Positions 51,142 to 61,921 of a stretch of DNA of 64,000 nt are shown here, piece after piece. This DNA is from JBBECJ01 sp963763325. Lineage in GTDB: Bacteria; Chloroflexota; Chloroflexia; Thermomicrobiales; CFX8. The stretch lies in the NCBI GenBank assembly GCA_963763325.1, contig CAVXOL010000022.1, forward strand, positions 1 through 64,000. The letters are read 5' to 3'. Within the stretch, counting starts at the first letter, position 1; the number at the start of each line of letters is the position of its first letter. The position numbers were made by a program, and so were the translations under genes. A model generated the notes under the pieces. That model did no database searches. It saw nothing but the letters and a program-made list of their open reading frames with translations, and was not told where the DNA came from.

Positions 51142-51175
51142 CACAACGCGCCGGCATCATCGCCGGCGCGTTGTG
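51142..51175. terminator. Bidirectional hairpin between pcaB and phoX
   Basis: 14-bp perfect stem CACAACGCGCCGGC / GCCGGCGCGTTGTG with a 6-base loop lies between two converging genes. The rest of the gap (50935-51141) shows no gene. Confidence 0.8.
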
Positions 51176-51197
51176 CTCCTGAGGAGAAGAGTGGTGG

Positions 51198-53172
51198 TTA
51201 GCTGTTGATCCGGCCGCCGTCGTTCTTCCAGACCTGGATGACGGTTGGGCGAACGAGCGCTCCACCGTCCGGCCAGGCAGTGATCGGCTCAGCGACGGTG
51301 CCGCCTTCGCCGGGATGCTGAACGGCGACGACCAGGTTGTGGAAGTCGTGGACGAACTCGAAGCTGGCGCACTCGGCGCCGGTGACGACGCTCAGAAACT
51401 GAGCCGCGTAGCCGCGCTGTGGTCCATCGGTCGGGACGGCGTAGAGGCCGTCTGCGATGCCGAGTGGGGCCGGCTGGCCGTCGGTCGAGATCCAGAGGTT
51501 GCCCTCGTGGTCGAAGTTGACGTTGTCAGGGCAGGCGATCGGGCTGACCTGATCCTTCGGGAAGCCGGCGAAGTAGGTCGACTCGTCGTTGGGGTCGCCG
51601 CAGAGCAGGAAGATGTCCCAGGTGAAGGTCGTCGAGGCGGCATCGCCGTCGGCCTCTGCGATCTCGATGACCTGGCCGCTGCGATTGTCCGGGCGCGGGT
51701 TGGCGGCGTCGACATCCTCTTCGGTGCGCTGGTTATTGTTGGTCATCGCCGCGTAGATCTTGTGGTTGACCGGGTTCTGCTGGATGTCCTCCGGGCGATC
51801 CATCTTGGTCGCGCCGAGCAGGTCGGCGGCGATGCGGGTCTTGACGAGGACGTCGCCCTGTGAGGTGAAGCCGTTGGACTCGTCGAGGCCGTTCTCGCCG
51901 TAGACGAGCGGCATCCACTCGCCGCTGCCATCATCGCTGAACTTGGCAACGTAGAGGACGCCTTCATCGAGCAGGCCCTGGGCCATACCGCGCTTGATCG
52001 GGTCGTATGCGTTGTCGGAGACGTACTTGTAGACGTAGTCGAAACGCTGGTCATCGCCCGAGTAGAAGACGACGCGACCGCTTGGAGAATAGCCGAAGGT
52101 GGCACCCTCATGGCGGAAGCGGCCGAGAGCGGTTCGCTTGATGGGTGTCGAATCCGGATCGTAGGGATCGATCTCGACCACCCAACCGAAGCGGAACGGC
52201 TCGTTCGGCTCGTTGGTGACGGCGAAGCGGCCGTAGTGGTGTTCCCAGCCGTAGCCGGAGGTTTCGCCGGAGATGCCGTAGCGGGCGTGGACCTCGGCGC
52301 GCGGGTCTTCAGGGTCCATCAGGTCGAGGTTGCCGAAGTAGCCCTGGAAGTTCTCTTCGCAGGTCAGGACCGTACCCCACGGTGTGAAGCCGCCGGCGCA
52401 GTTGTTGAGGGTGCCGATCACCCATGCGCCGGTCGGGTCGTCCTGCGTCTTGAGCCAGTCGTGTCCTGCGGCCGGGCCACTGACACGCATCGGCGTCGTG
52501 GCCGTGATGCGGCGGTTGTAGGGCGAATACATATCGATAGCGAGGCGGCCATCCTCGCCACGGATCACTTCGAGGACTGAGCCGCCGTGGGCGGCCAACT
52601 CGACATCGGCCTGTTCCTTGGTCGGGTTCTGGCTCTCGTAGTCGGCCCACATCAGCTCGCCGTTGGTGTACTCGTGGTTGATCCAGAGCAGGCCGCGACG
52701 GGACTGCTTGTCGTAGAACGGGAGCGGGTGGTAGCCGATGTAGTCGCAGTTGTAGCCGACCTGCTGCTCCTGCGCCCAGGCGCTGAGGTTGCCTGGGTCA
52801 TAGGCGGGAGCGCCGGAACGGATCGGATCGCCCCATTTGGCGAATGGTGCCCAGGAGTAGCCATTCGCAACCATCACCTGCTGCGCGTCCTCTGGCTGCG
52901 GCGGGATTGGCGCGTACTTGACCGATCCCGCCATGCGACTGCGCCTCTGCCGCGATCGCTGTCCCAACGTTGGTCTTGCCGGTCAGCGGGTTGACGACGA
53001 CCATCGCGCCAGCTGCGAGACCGGCCTTCAGGACGCCACGGCGGCTGATGCGCCGTTGCAGCAGGTTCGCGAACGTCTCGCCGGTCCCGCGTTGCGACAG
53101 GACGACATCGGCGCGATCGAGCAGTTCCTCACGAGTTGGCTGTTTCTTGCCCGGCTTCGAATCACTTTGCAC
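51198..53172 (-). CDS. phoX: PhoX-type alkaline phosphatase / DUF839 protein, Tat-exported (one frame break)
   Basis: About 655 residues. Start GTG at 53172 (GGAAGGA 10 bases upstream). Twin-arginine signal RRISRRGVLKAGLAAGAMVVV at residues 40-60. The main body follows a shift near 52937: WAPFAKWGDPI, LPFYDKQSRRGLLWINHEYT, TPWGTVLTCEENFQGYF, FRHEGATFGYSPSG, CPDNVNFDHEGNLWISTDGQ. These are the blades with Ca/Fe ligands of PhoX. It releases phosphate from organic esters outside the membrane. Preceded (upstream) by the terminator of the NlpC gene, so it has its own promoter. Confidence 0.85.
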
Positions 53173-53378
53173 CAACTGGTGTTCCTTCCCCACATCGACG
53201 CAGCACAACGTCGCGCTGCGATTCCGGGGACAGCGTCGTCTACCAGCCAGTGGGGTTCGTTAAGCCCGTATGAAAGTTGCGTTAAGGTCATGTTGGATGA
53301 TCCGGGATGCGAACAAGATGAACAGCGTAGCCGAGGTCCCCACCCCGTCACCCGTGTCACGCGCTGGCAACAACAAAC

Positions 53379-53401
53379 GGGCGGCTCAGCTTGAGCCGCC
53401 C
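53379..53401 (-). terminator. Terminator of the SH3-NlpC/P60 gene
   Basis: On the minus strand, 10-bp stem GGGCGGCTCA / TGAGCCGCCC is followed by CGTTTGTTGTTG, 31 bases after the stop. Confidence 0.75.
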
Positions 53402-53431
53402 ATTGCGTGTGTCCCGAGATGTTCGCCGTCG

Positions 53432-54817
53432 TTAGACGACGCGGCGTGCGGTGTAGTAGCGCTGGCCCCAGTAGCTGTCCCAGATGTCGGCGATGGCGAC
53501 GCCGACGCGTTCGCTCTGGGCGTTGACCATCTGGCCGCCGCCGATGTAGATACCGACGTGGGAGAGGCCCCACTTGTAGGTATTCTGCTGGAAGACCAGA
53601 TCACCCGGCTGGAGGTTCTCCGGGCTGACGTACGAGCCGGAGGACGCCTGCACTTCGAGCGATCGCGAAATGTTGACACCGGCGACGCTGTTGAAGATGA
53701 AGTAGGTGAAGCCCGAGCAATCGAAGCCGCCCGGCGTCGTGCCACCCCAGACATACGGGACACCGATGTAATTGAGCGCTTCCGAGACGACGATCGCGCC
53801 GATGCCTGTCTCCGGTGCGACCGGTTCCGGTTCCTCGACGACAACCGGCTCTTCAGCTACGGGCGCCGGCTGCTCGGCCGGCTGTTCGACAACCGGCTCG
53901 TCGACTGAGCCGAGGGTCGGGTCACTGGATGGCGCCTGGTCCGACCAGGCGAGGTAGCCACCGTGGACCCAGCCGGTCATGCTGGAGTAGTCAACCATGT
54001 ACCAGCCGTTGCCATCGCCGTCCCAGTACGGGCCGTCGAGGACGGTCACGACGACGCCTTCGGCGAGGATCGTGACGATTCCGGCGTTGTAGCTGCCTTC
54101 GTCGCGGAGGTTGAGTCCGCCGCCGCCGGTGCCAACGACCGACGCGCGATCGCCGATGGCGAGGCCGCCGGAAGTTGCCGGCTCTTCAGCGACCGGCTGT
54201 GCTGGTGGCGCCGCGCCACCGCCGATCGAGAGATAGGCCGCGGCTGCGTAGCCGGTCATGCCGTCCCAGGAGACCTGAGCCCAGCTGGTGCCGGCCGCGT
54301 CGTAGATATCGGTAGCGAGGACGCCGACGGATGCGCCTTCCGGCATGACGGTGATCGTGCCGGCGTCGGTCGTTGCGCCGTCACGCAGCCGCAGGCCGTA
54401 ACCATCGGTGCCGACGACGGTTGCTGTCGTGCCTTCTGCAACGGATGTGCTGGTATCGGCTGTCTCGCGGTAGGCAGGCTCAACGTACTCACCGGACAGG
54501 TAGTCGGCGACGACCCATCCTTCGATATAGCCATCCCATACTTCGACACCAACGAGGAACCAGGCGGAGCCGTCATCAAGCCACATCGGACCTTCGATGA
54601 CGGTAACGGAGACACCCTCATGCAGGGTGTTGATGATCGATCCACTGAAGCCGGGATAGTCCCGGACGTTTACCCCATCGCCATTTGTATAGGCGATATG
54701 CGCTGACTCACCTGGAACGAGATTGAGATCTGCAGCGACAGGGATTCCGAGAGCTAGCGTCATTGTCGCCGCTACTACTACTGCCAGTAGTGTGCGACTC
54801 TGGCTCATGCGTCTCAA
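53432..54817 (-). CDS. Secreted cell-wall hydrolase: three bacterial SH3 domains and NlpC/P60
   Basis: 461 residues. Start is a TTG at 54817: GGAGGG lies 7 bases upstream, while the first ATG (54808) is 16 bases away. Signal peptide to about residue 30 (ATMTLALGIPVAAD). Three SH3b modules at about 40-110, 130-198 and 222-292 (GVNVRDYPGFSGS, GLRLRDGATTDAGT, GLNLRDEGSYNAGI), a Glu/Pro-rich linker to 340, then NlpC/P60 with Cys367 (GGFDCSGFTYF) and His420 (LSHVGIYIGGGQMVNA). It cleaves peptidoglycan peptide bonds and so acts in wall turnover or cell separation. Intact frame. Confidence 0.9.
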   Translation of the reverse strand: MRRMSQSRTLLAVVVAATMTLALGIPVAADLNLVPGESAHIAYTNGDGVNVRDYPGFSGSIINTLHEGVSVTVIEGPMWLDDGSAWFLVGVEVWDGYIEGWVVADYLSGEYVEPAYRETADTSTSVAEGTTATVVGTDGYGLRLRDGATTDAGTITVMPEGASVGVLATDIYDAAGTSWAQVSWDGMTGYAAAAYLSIGGGAAPPAQPVAEEPATSGGLAIGDRASVVGTGGGGLNLRDEGSYNAGIVTILAEGVVVTVLDGPYWDGDGNGWYMVDYSSMTGWVHGGYLAWSDQAPSSDPTLGSVDEPVVEQPAEQPAPVAEEPVVVEEPEPVAPETGIGAIVVSEALNYIGVPYVWGGTTPGGFDCSGFTYFIFNSVAGVNISRSLEVQASSGSYVSPENLQPGDLVFQQNTYKWGLSHVGIYIGGGQMVNAQSERVGVAIADIWDSYWGQRYYTARRVV

Positions 54818-55291
54818 CGAGTTTCCCTCCTACGACACCCCGTGAGGGAACCCGATTCCTGCCGAACCAACGCGGCAGACGCATTGCAATACTGAAGCGC
54901 ATGCAACACGACGGATCCACCCCAGAGCAGATACCCATCGCATCCCCAATAGCGACGGATACGGAACTGCTCAAACCCTCCCGAAGCTGTCCAACTGACG
55001 TACTCTCGACGGCATTCGGCCCCACTTGCGATACCCCTATCGCAGTGCCGAATGACCTGGCCACATAGTCGTGGCCGAACGGTTCACGATACCGCGCCGG
55101 CTTATACCCCACAGTACAGCCGAAACATGTCTCGTTGCCGCCAGACGATCTCATCGTCTCTCAGGTCTGCTGGCGTCTCCAGTTCAGCCCTCGAGACGTC
55201 TTTGTCTCAGGACGGGTGCACCTTAGCACACGCGCAAAGATCATGTCAACCATTTCATATATAGTGTACGTACACCTGTCGTGGTGTCACA
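54818..55291. other. 474-base gap, no gene recognised
   Basis: Upstream region of the NlpC gene; ORFs here lack coding character. Contains the palindrome GTGTACGTACAC near 55264-55275 in an AT-rich stretch, possibly part of a promoter or operator. Nothing else identified. Confidence 0.4.
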
Positions 55292-55771
55292 CTACCAATC
55301 TTCGCGACTCATCCGGTCGATTCTGCGTGAAACGTAGTCTTCTCCTCGGCCAATCCCCAATGCAATAAGCCCTGCCAGTCCAATGACAATTCCGGCATAG
55401 AGCAGTGCGTAGAGTGCGGCGACGATCAGGTCACGAGTCCACGACGTTGATGAGTCCGAGATGCTTGCCAGTATGACACACGAAGTCAATGCCGTGAATA
55501 CTGATCCGAGAATGGAAAGTAGAATTCGACGCGTTCCCCGACCGTGACGAATGAAAAACGCATCTCCGACACCGATTCCGAATGCGACAAACGGCGCACA
55601 GATCCATGTCAGTGCCGGTAGCAGTCCGCCGAGCGCACCGTGCAGGAGCTGGCTTGCGACGACGAGCAGCGTGAGGGCAAGCAGCACAAGCCACGACCAG
55701 CGTCGTAGCTGGACTGGATCGGCGGTCAACCTGGCGATCAGGCCTGGCTTACGCTGCGGGCCGTCATCCAT
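55292..55771 (-). CDS. Small polytopic membrane protein, unknown
   Basis: 159 residues, four or five hydrophobic segments (WSWLVLLALTLLVVASQLL; LPALTWICAPFVAFGIGV; ILLSILGSVFTALTSCVIL; YALLYAGIVIGLAGLIALGI), charged ends (MDDGPQRKPG; RRIDRMSREDW). No family recognised. Intact frame. Confidence 0.6.
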   Translation of the reverse strand: MDDGPQRKPGLIARLTADPVQLRRWSWLVLLALTLLVVASQLLHGALGGLLPALTWICAPFVAFGIGVGDAFFIRHGRGTRRILLSILGSVFTALTSCVILASISDSSTSWTRDLIVAALYALLYAGIVIGLAGLIALGIGRGEDYVSRRIDRMSREDW

Positions 55772-56158
55772 TGCTTGCCCGTGTGACTCGGTTCATGCTC
55801 TCGCGTTCTGACAATGGTCCTCTTCTTTATAGGAAGGATGGTCAAGACAAATGGTACAGCGCGGTCAGTCGGTGCGGTGGATGACGTGTCCTGGTTGCTG
55901 GCTATCGTGGCAGTTCTACCGGCGGCACGTTCGGCACGTTGGCCCGTCGGGTTACGACGTGAAGACGATTTACGCCAGGGCATCGAGAGTTCTGGCTGCG
56001 AAACGATGGTTGAGACGGTTTTGTGACTCGTGCAGCGCTCCGATGTGATCTCCGATGTGAGAGGTGCAGCCTGCAAGCGTGACGGCGGCGCGATGGCGTA
56101 CCCTATCTGCAGCGCGTCGTGACGGCGCGGTGGCTGGACTCACGATTGGCACGGCTGG
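55772..56158. other. 387-base gap; possible very small Cys-rich ORF
   Basis: No gene is certain. A 65-codon frame at 55851-56048 (+) has CPGC near its start and CDSC near its end, spaced like a zinc ribbon, but it lacks a clear ribosome binding site and may be chance. The start of the PH-domain gene follows. Confidence 0.3.
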
Positions 56159-56701
56159 ATGCAATCGATCGACGACGCGGGAGACGGCGATAGCCGGGTG
56201 GTTGGGCACGTCGAGTTGCCGGTTGCGCGGCCTGCGCCGCACGAACGGCTCGACCCACGGGCGCTGACGGCATGGCGGATCTCGGGGTTGCTGTCGTCGC
56301 TGGTGACGCTGGCGATCGCCGGTGCGATCAGCTGGTTGCTCTGGTATCTGGACCAGCCGTCGTGGCTGGTGGCGTTGCCGCTGGTGGTCGCGCTGGTGGT
56401 TGGGGTTGTGTCAACCTGGGTTGCGCCATCGATCCAGTGGCGACGCTGGCGTTATGCGGTGACCGAGCGCGATATCGAATTGCAGCGCGGCGTCATCATC
56501 ATTACGCGGACACTGATCCCGATCGTGCGGGTCCAGCATGTCGATACGCACCAGGGGCCGATTCTGCGGCGCTTCGGCCTGGCCGGGATCGCGATCGCGA
56601 CGGCGGCCGGGACCGAGGAGATTCCAGCGCTGGCGGTCGATGTCGCAGACGATTTGCGCAACCGTATCTCCGATCTGGCAGGCATTGCCGACGATGTCTG
56701 A
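56159..56701 (+). CDS. PH-domain membrane protein, YdbS-like
   Basis: 180 residues. Two TM helices (LLSSLVTLAIAGAISWLLWY and LVALPLVVALVVGVVSTWV) are followed by a bacterial PH-like (DUF304) domain: RRWRYAVTERDIELQRGVII, IVRVQHVDTHQGPILRRFG. The 3' end overlaps the start of the next gene, a larger relative, as in ydbS-ydbT pairs of Bacillus, which serve in stress resistance at the membrane. Frame intact. Confidence 0.8.
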   Translation: MQSIDDAGDGDSRVVGHVELPVARPAPHERLDPRALTAWRISGLLSSLVTLAIAGAISWLLWYLDQPSWLVALPLVVALVVGVVSTWVAPSIQWRRWRYAVTERDIELQRGVIIITRTLIPIVRVQHVDTHQGPILRRFGLAGIAIATAAGTEEIPALAVDVADDLRNRISDLAGIADDV

Positions 56702-58161
56702 GCCACACCGCCTGCACCCGGCGGCGATTGTCCTGATGGGTTTGCAGATCGTGCGTCAGTTCGCGATCCCGGCGCTGATCCCGCTTGCGCTGCAACTGAT
56801 CAACAACGGGTTTGGCGCGGTCAGTCTCCAGACGGCGGTCTTCACGATCGTGATCCTGCTGGCGCTGCTGATGCTGTCGTCGGCGTATGGCGTGCTGGCG
56901 TGGCACCGCTTCACCTATCGGGTCGAATCCGGTGAATTGCGGATCGAGCAGGGGATCTTCAACCACCAGCGACGCTTCATTCCGATCGAGCGGATTCAGA
57001 CCTTCGATTCCAGCCAGGGACTGCTCCAACGGCTGCTGGGTGTCGTCAGTGTCCGGGTCGAGACGGCCGGCGGCGGCGGGGCGTCACCGGAGGTATCGCT
57101 GCCGGGTGTCTCGCAGGCGGACAGCGAACGGCTGCGGCAGGCGCTGGCGGCAGGCCGGGCCGGGGTTGCGCTACCAGTGCCGGGCGTGAGCTCGCCTGAC
57201 TCTGTCGAAGAGCTCACGCCGCCGGCCAACGTCTGGAAGCTGAGCGCGAACGACCTGCTGCTGGCTGGGAGTACCGGCGGCCGGGCCGGGGTGGCGCTTT
57301 CCATTATTGTGGCGGCGATCTCGCTGGCCGATAACCTGATCCCGTACGACCGTCTCGGAGGACTGGCAGAGCGGGTGACGGGCTTCGTCGTCGTGGTTGG
57401 GTTGGCGGTCGCGCTGGCGGTCGTGACCTGGTTGCTGGGCGTGGCCGGGACGATCCTGGCCCATGCCGGGTTCACGATCACCCAGCAGGGCGACCACCTG
57501 CTGATCGAGCGTGGGTTGCTGGAGCGGCGGCGGGCGACGATCCCGATCGAGCGAATCCAGGCGATCCGGATTCTTGAGGGGGTCGTGCGCCAGCCGTTCG
57601 GGCTGGTCGAGCTGCGAGTCGAGAGCGCCGGGTACGGGCCAAAGGCGGGCGAATCGACGGTGCTCTGCCCGCTGTTGCGCCGGAAGGATGTCCGGCCGTT
57701 CCTGGAGCGGATGGCGCCGGCACTGGCGGTCGAGGGGGCATTCGAGCCACTGCCGGAGCGCGCGCGGCGTCGCTATCTGTTCCAGTTTTCGGTCCTGTTG
57801 CAGCCGTTGCTGCTGATCGTGCCGGTCATCTACTTCTTTTATCCACTGGGGCTGTTCAGTCTGGTGCTCCTGCCCGCGCTCGTTCTGCTGGGGTATTGGC
57901 AGTATCCGCGACGCCGGCTGGGCGGTGGTTGGCGAGACGCTGCTGCTGCGCTGGCGCTCGGTCTCGCGGACGACGGTGATTGTGCCGCGTCGTCGGGTGC
58001 AGGTTGGCGAGACGCATGCCAACCCGTTCCAGCGACGGGCGAAGTTGTCGAACCTGTCGATCCGGGTGCCGTCCGGGTCCGGCGGCGCGTCGTTCGGATT
58101 GATGCACATGGACCACGAAACGGCGCTGCGGCTGCTGGCCTGGCTCGGGCCGCGACGGTAA
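56694..58161 (+). CDS. Multi-PH-domain membrane protein, YdbT-like (one frame break)
   Basis: About 489 residues from the ATG at 56694, overlapping the YdbS-like stop by 8 bases. Three copies of TM-plus-PH units: FTYRVESGELRIEQGIFNH with FIPIERIQTFDSSQGLLQ; then FTITQQGDHLLIERGLLER with IPIERIQAIRILEGVVRQ; then, after a shift near 57922, VIVPRRRVQVGETHANPFQR. Six or more hydrophobic segments lie between them. Works with the preceding gene. A low-complexity gap follows. Confidence 0.8.
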
Positions 58162-58630
58162 CAGGCCTTCCAATATCAAATACTCGAACGGTTAGCGGGC
58201 GGAAATGTGTGCCAGGGGTGGTCAAGTGGCTCAAGTGGCTCAAGCTCATTGTGCGAGCCAGTTGGGGCCATCTGGTGATCCCTTCTGGCCGAGGGGTTCA
58301 AGGTGCTCAAGGTGCTCATGCTCATCGGTAGGAGTGAGTCGAATTGAGTCATGTTGATCATGCTCATTGTGTGAGCGAGTTGAATGAGCCACATGAACCA
58401 GATGGCCAAGGGGACCAAGGGGGCCAAGGCGTTCAGTGATCCGGTTGGACGGGCTTAGGGCGGTGTGCAGACGTTATGCCGTTCCGTATCGACGCGTCGG
58501 CCTGCGGGCCGCGGACCGGTCTGAGACCGGTCCCTACGAGTGTGGGGCCATCCTTCTGCACACCGAAGGCGTATAGACCTTAAAGGCGTTCATGGTTGGT
58601 GGGTGACCGCCTTTGATTGGTGGTGGGTTT
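58162..58630. repeat. 469-base gap with low-complexity, inverted sequence
   Basis: 58210-58430 is built from short tandem words (AAGTGGCTC, CAAGGTGCTC, GAGCCAG, GGCCAAGG) and reads as an imperfect large palindrome (GGCCATCTGG in the left part, CCAGATGGCC in the right). 58465-58565 holds GTGTGCAGA ... TCTGCACAC around GACCGGTCTGAGACCGGTC. No gene. It may be a decayed member of the palindromic repeats. Confidence 0.5.
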
Positions 58631-59102
58631 GTGCGGATTGTGGGGATTGGCGAGCGGCCGGATCTGATCGCAAGTGGTGGCTGGCTGGCAGTTTGCCGAG
58701 TGGGGGCATCTGGAGCCGGGTGATTCCTTCGCGGCGCGAGTGGCCGATCTGGAGCGGCAGGCGGCCAGCCGGGGTGGGGTGGTGGGGAGTTGTGGCGTGG
58801 AGGGGGACGAGCCGCTCGGGTGTGCGGGGGTGATGGAGCAGACCTGGGAGGTCTATCGCGCCTCGCCGGGGCAACGCGATCTCTCGCCATGGCTGGCGAG
58901 CGTCTATGTTCGGCCGGAGGCGCGCGGTCGTGGGGTGGCGACGGGTCTGGTCCGGCACGCGACGGCGCAGGTGGCGAAACTGGGTATCCGGCGCTTCTAC
59001 CTGTTTACGGACAGTGCGCGGGGGCTGTACGAGACGTGCGGCTGGAGGGTGATCGGGATCAGACCTGCACGGCGGACTGGAGATCACGATCATGGCGATT
59101 GA
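58631..59102 (+). CDS. GNAT-family N-acetyltransferase (one frame break)
   Basis: About 157 residues from a GTG at 58631 (RIVGIGERPDLIAS); an extra G near 58672 shifts into GWQFAEWGHLEPGDS. Acetyl-CoA site: WLASVYVRPEARGRGVATGL (the R/Q-x-x-G-x-G/A loop), then FYLFTDSARGLYETCGWRVI, the usual C-terminal strand and helix. The N-terminus (ERPDLI ... EWGHLEPGDS) fits small-molecule GNATs. Substrate unknown. Divergence of the two frames suggests sequence error. Confidence 0.75.
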
Positions 59103-59192
59103 CCTTGCGTGATCCGCGACAGTGAATCTGCAGCTTCGAATCGTGTCACCGTGAACGGAGCCGTATTGCCTGTCATCGTGGATCGGGACGAA

Positions 59193-60608
59193 TCATGCCT
59201 GGCCGGACTTCGTGCGGCGCGGAGGTGTCCATTTGGGGGTCAGTTGCCGGCGTCGACGGCCGTTGTCGTCGCGCTGTGATTCGTAGCGGTTCATCAGGGG
59301 CGTGACAGAGACGCCGTGAACGACGACCGAGACGGTGATGACGCTCAGGGTCAGCGCGATCAGTGTTTCGGCGTGCTGTGGTTCGAGGCCGTGCTCGATG
59401 GCGTACATCAGGTAGTAGATCGAGCCGATGCCGCGGACGCCGAACCACGAGATGTAGTGGCGCTGCTGGGCGTCGGTGTGGCTGCCGAAGAGTCCGGCCC
59501 AGACTGACGCGGGGCGGATGACGAGCAGCAGCAGCGGGACGAACCAGATGACATCGCGGGTGAAGAACTCGGGCGAGAGCATCGCGCCGACGAGGACGAC
59601 CATCCCGAGCGCGCCGATGCGGTCGATCTGCTCGTTGAACGCGAGGACGGCGGCCGTCATATAGGCCGGTGCCTTTTCAGGATGCGTTGCGTGCTCTTCA
59701 TCCTCAGCGCGGATGGATACTTGCACGTCTTCGGGTGCATCTTCGGAGGTAGAGTGGGTGCGTCGATTGACGGCCTCGATCCGCCGGACGGCGAGGCCGG
59801 CGGCAAAGACGGCCAGGAAGCCATAGCTGTGCGCCAGCAGCGCGCCGCCGTAGGAGAGGGCAATCAGGCCGAGCGCCAGAAAATCGTCGGTTCCGACGGC
59901 TTCGCGATGGGTCTGACGAAGATAGATGACGAGCCGTCCGACGAGGGTGCCCGCCAGCGCGCCGATCGCGAGGCCGACCGTGACGGCCCAGACCAGATCG
60001 ACGGTGACCCAGCGCCAGCCGCCATCGCCCAGCTCGTGGAGTCCGAGGAGGCCGAGGCCGAGCATGACGAACGGGAAGGCGGTGCCGTCGTTGAGGCCGG
60101 CTTCGCTGGTGAGGCTGAAGCGCAGGCGGTCGCGGTCGCCGGGTTCGCGAACCTGGACATCGGAGGCCAGGACAGGATCGGTTGGGGCGAGGATGGCGCC
60201 GAGCAGGATGGCGGCGCCGATGGGCAGACCCAGCCCAACGACGCCTGCCAGCGCGACCAGCCCGACCGAGATGCTCATCGAGATAAATGCCAGCCGGAGC
60301 GGGAGGCGCCACTGCGGATCGCGCAATGGCACGCGTAGCTTCAGCCCGGCCGTGAAGAGCGAGATGATGATGGCGATCTCGGCGACGCGTTCCAGCAGCG
60401 CGGCGTCGTCGATCGGGTCGAGGTCGATCACGCCGATGACAGCCGGACCAAGCAGGATGCCGCCGAGGACGTACAGCATCGACGCTGAGAGGGGAATGCG
60501 TGACACGATCGAGTTGGTCAGTGCCATACCGACCAGCAGCAGACCGAGCACGACGAATCCAATACTGACGGTGATGTCCACAATGGCCCTTTGGGACTTC
60601 GAATCCAT
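59193..60608 (-). CDS. CPA1 family cation/proton antiporter (NhaP-like)
   Basis: 471 residues from the ATG at 60608 (MDSKSQRAIVDITVSIG); the frame stays open upstream but without a better start. 12-13 hydrophobic segments, with ILAPTDPVLASDVQ (the TDP motif) and SLTSEAGLNDGTAFPFV (the ND motif that binds Na+). A soluble loop of about 45 residues (EDAPEDVQVSIRAEDEEHA) lies between TM segments, and FGVRGIGSIYYLMYAIEHG near the end is typical. Exchanges Na+ or K+ for H+. Intact frame. Confidence 0.85.
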   Translation of the reverse strand: MDSKSQRAIVDITVSIGFVVLGLLLVGMALTNSIVSRIPLSASMLYVLGGILLGPAVIGVIDLDPIDDAALLERVAEIAIIISLFTAGLKLRVPLRDPQWRLPLRLAFISMSISVGLVALAGVVGLGLPIGAAILLGAILAPTDPVLASDVQVREPGDRDRLRFSLTSEAGLNDGTAFPFVMLGLGLLGLHELGDGGWRWVTVDLVWAVTVGLAIGALAGTLVGRLVIYLRQTHREAVGTDDFLALGLIALSYGGALLAHSYGFLAVFAAGLAVRRIEAVNRRTHSTSEDAPEDVQVSIRAEDEEHATHPEKAPAYMTAAVLAFNEQIDRIGALGMVVLVGAMLSPEFFTRDVIWFVPLLLLVIRPASVWAGLFGSHTDAQQRHYISWFGVRGIGSIYYLMYAIEHGLEPQHAETLIALTLSVITVSVVVHGVSVTPLMNRYESQRDDNGRRRRQLTPKWTPPRRTKSGQA

Positions 60609-60785
60609 CACGGCGTCGGCGCGTGATGTTTCAGTCGTGGCGCTCAACGGTGCAGCAGCCGACGTCAGAACGCAGGAATGGTGCCGGGCGGGCATCACGA
60701 AGGGCCACGCGGCGATCGCGCGAGTAGCCGCGTGGCTTTTCCGCGTAGGCGTGGAGCGTGGTTCGCCGTACATGATTAAGCGGGT

Positions 60786-61758
60786 CTAGCGCCTCAACAG
60801 TTCCCCAGGGCGTGTCGTTAAAATTGACTCTGCCTCAGCAACGATGCGTCGGACAATGTCGGCGGCTGGCTCGATGCCGTGGACGAGACCGGCGCTGGAG
60901 CCTGCCAGAACGCGGGCGGAAGTGGTGTCGCCAGCGGCAGCGGCGGCGTCGAGTTGTGCGCGTAGCTCCTGCTTCTGTGCGACGACTTCGTCCTCGCGGC
61001 CATGCCAGGTTGCGGTGAACTGGTTACGCAGGATGCGTTCGGCAATCTCTTCGGGGAACGGCGCATCCCGGATGATGTCGTAGACGCGTGTCAGGACGAA
61101 GTCATCGGTCCCGGCCTGGACGATCTGCTGCTTGTCCCATTCCTGGCCGGTGGATTCGACGCTGGCGACAAAGCGGGTTCCCATCCAGACGCCATCGGCG
61201 CCGAGCATCAGCATGGCCGCCAGGCCGCGGCCATCGGCGATGCCACCTGCCGCGACGACGGGGATACCGCCGACGGCATCGATGACGGCTGGAACGAGCG
61301 GCAGGGTCGCGCTGACCATGCCGGTGTGGCCGCCTGCTTCCATCCCCTGGGCCGCGATGACAGCCGCGCCGGCTTGCGCGGCGGCCCGTGCCTGGGCGAC
61401 GGTCTGTACCTGGACCATCGTCTTGATGCCGAGCGGCTGCCTCGCGGATGTGCTCGGTGGCGTCCGCGAAGGCATGGCTGATGACCGGGACGCGATGTTC
61501 GAGCGCGACATTCATCAGCATGGCGGTATCGGGCGCGGATGTGATGAATCCGACGCCAAAGGGCCGGTCGGTGTGCTGCCGGACACGGTCGATCTGCTCG
61601 CGCAGCCACTCCGGACTCTGCAGGCTTGCGCCGATCATGCCGAGACCACCGGCGGCGGAGACGGCCGCAGCGAGGGTGGCGTCGGTACTGCCCGCCATCG
61701 GCGCGCTGATGATCGGATACTCGATCCCGAGCAGGTCACAGAGTCGCGTATGCAGCAT
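60786..61758 (-). CDS. Nitronate monooxygenase (one frame break)
   Basis: About 323 residues. Start ATG at 61758 with CAGGAGG upstream. MLHTRLCDLLGIEYPIISAP, GGLGMIGASLQSPEWLREQI, FGVGFITSAPD, then after a shift near 61440 VIAAQGMEAGGHTGMV (FMN phosphate loop) and IPVVAAGGIADGRGLAAMLM then GADGVWMGTRF. FMN enzymes of the 2-nitropropane dioxygenase group oxidise alkyl nitronates such as propionate-3-nitronate. Monocistronic, divergent from the MerR gene. Confidence 0.85.
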
Positions 61759-61921
61759 GGAATCCTCCTGGCTCGTGTGGTGGCGACGGTTACGGCGCAC
61801 AATACCACGAGCGGCTCTGGGAGAAGGTGACGGCGCTACGATAGGGATATTGGCACAGCGGGATGGCGGGGTTGGAGTGCTACACTGGGCGGTAGGAAAT
61901 ACGCGTGGCGAGGGAGCTTCA

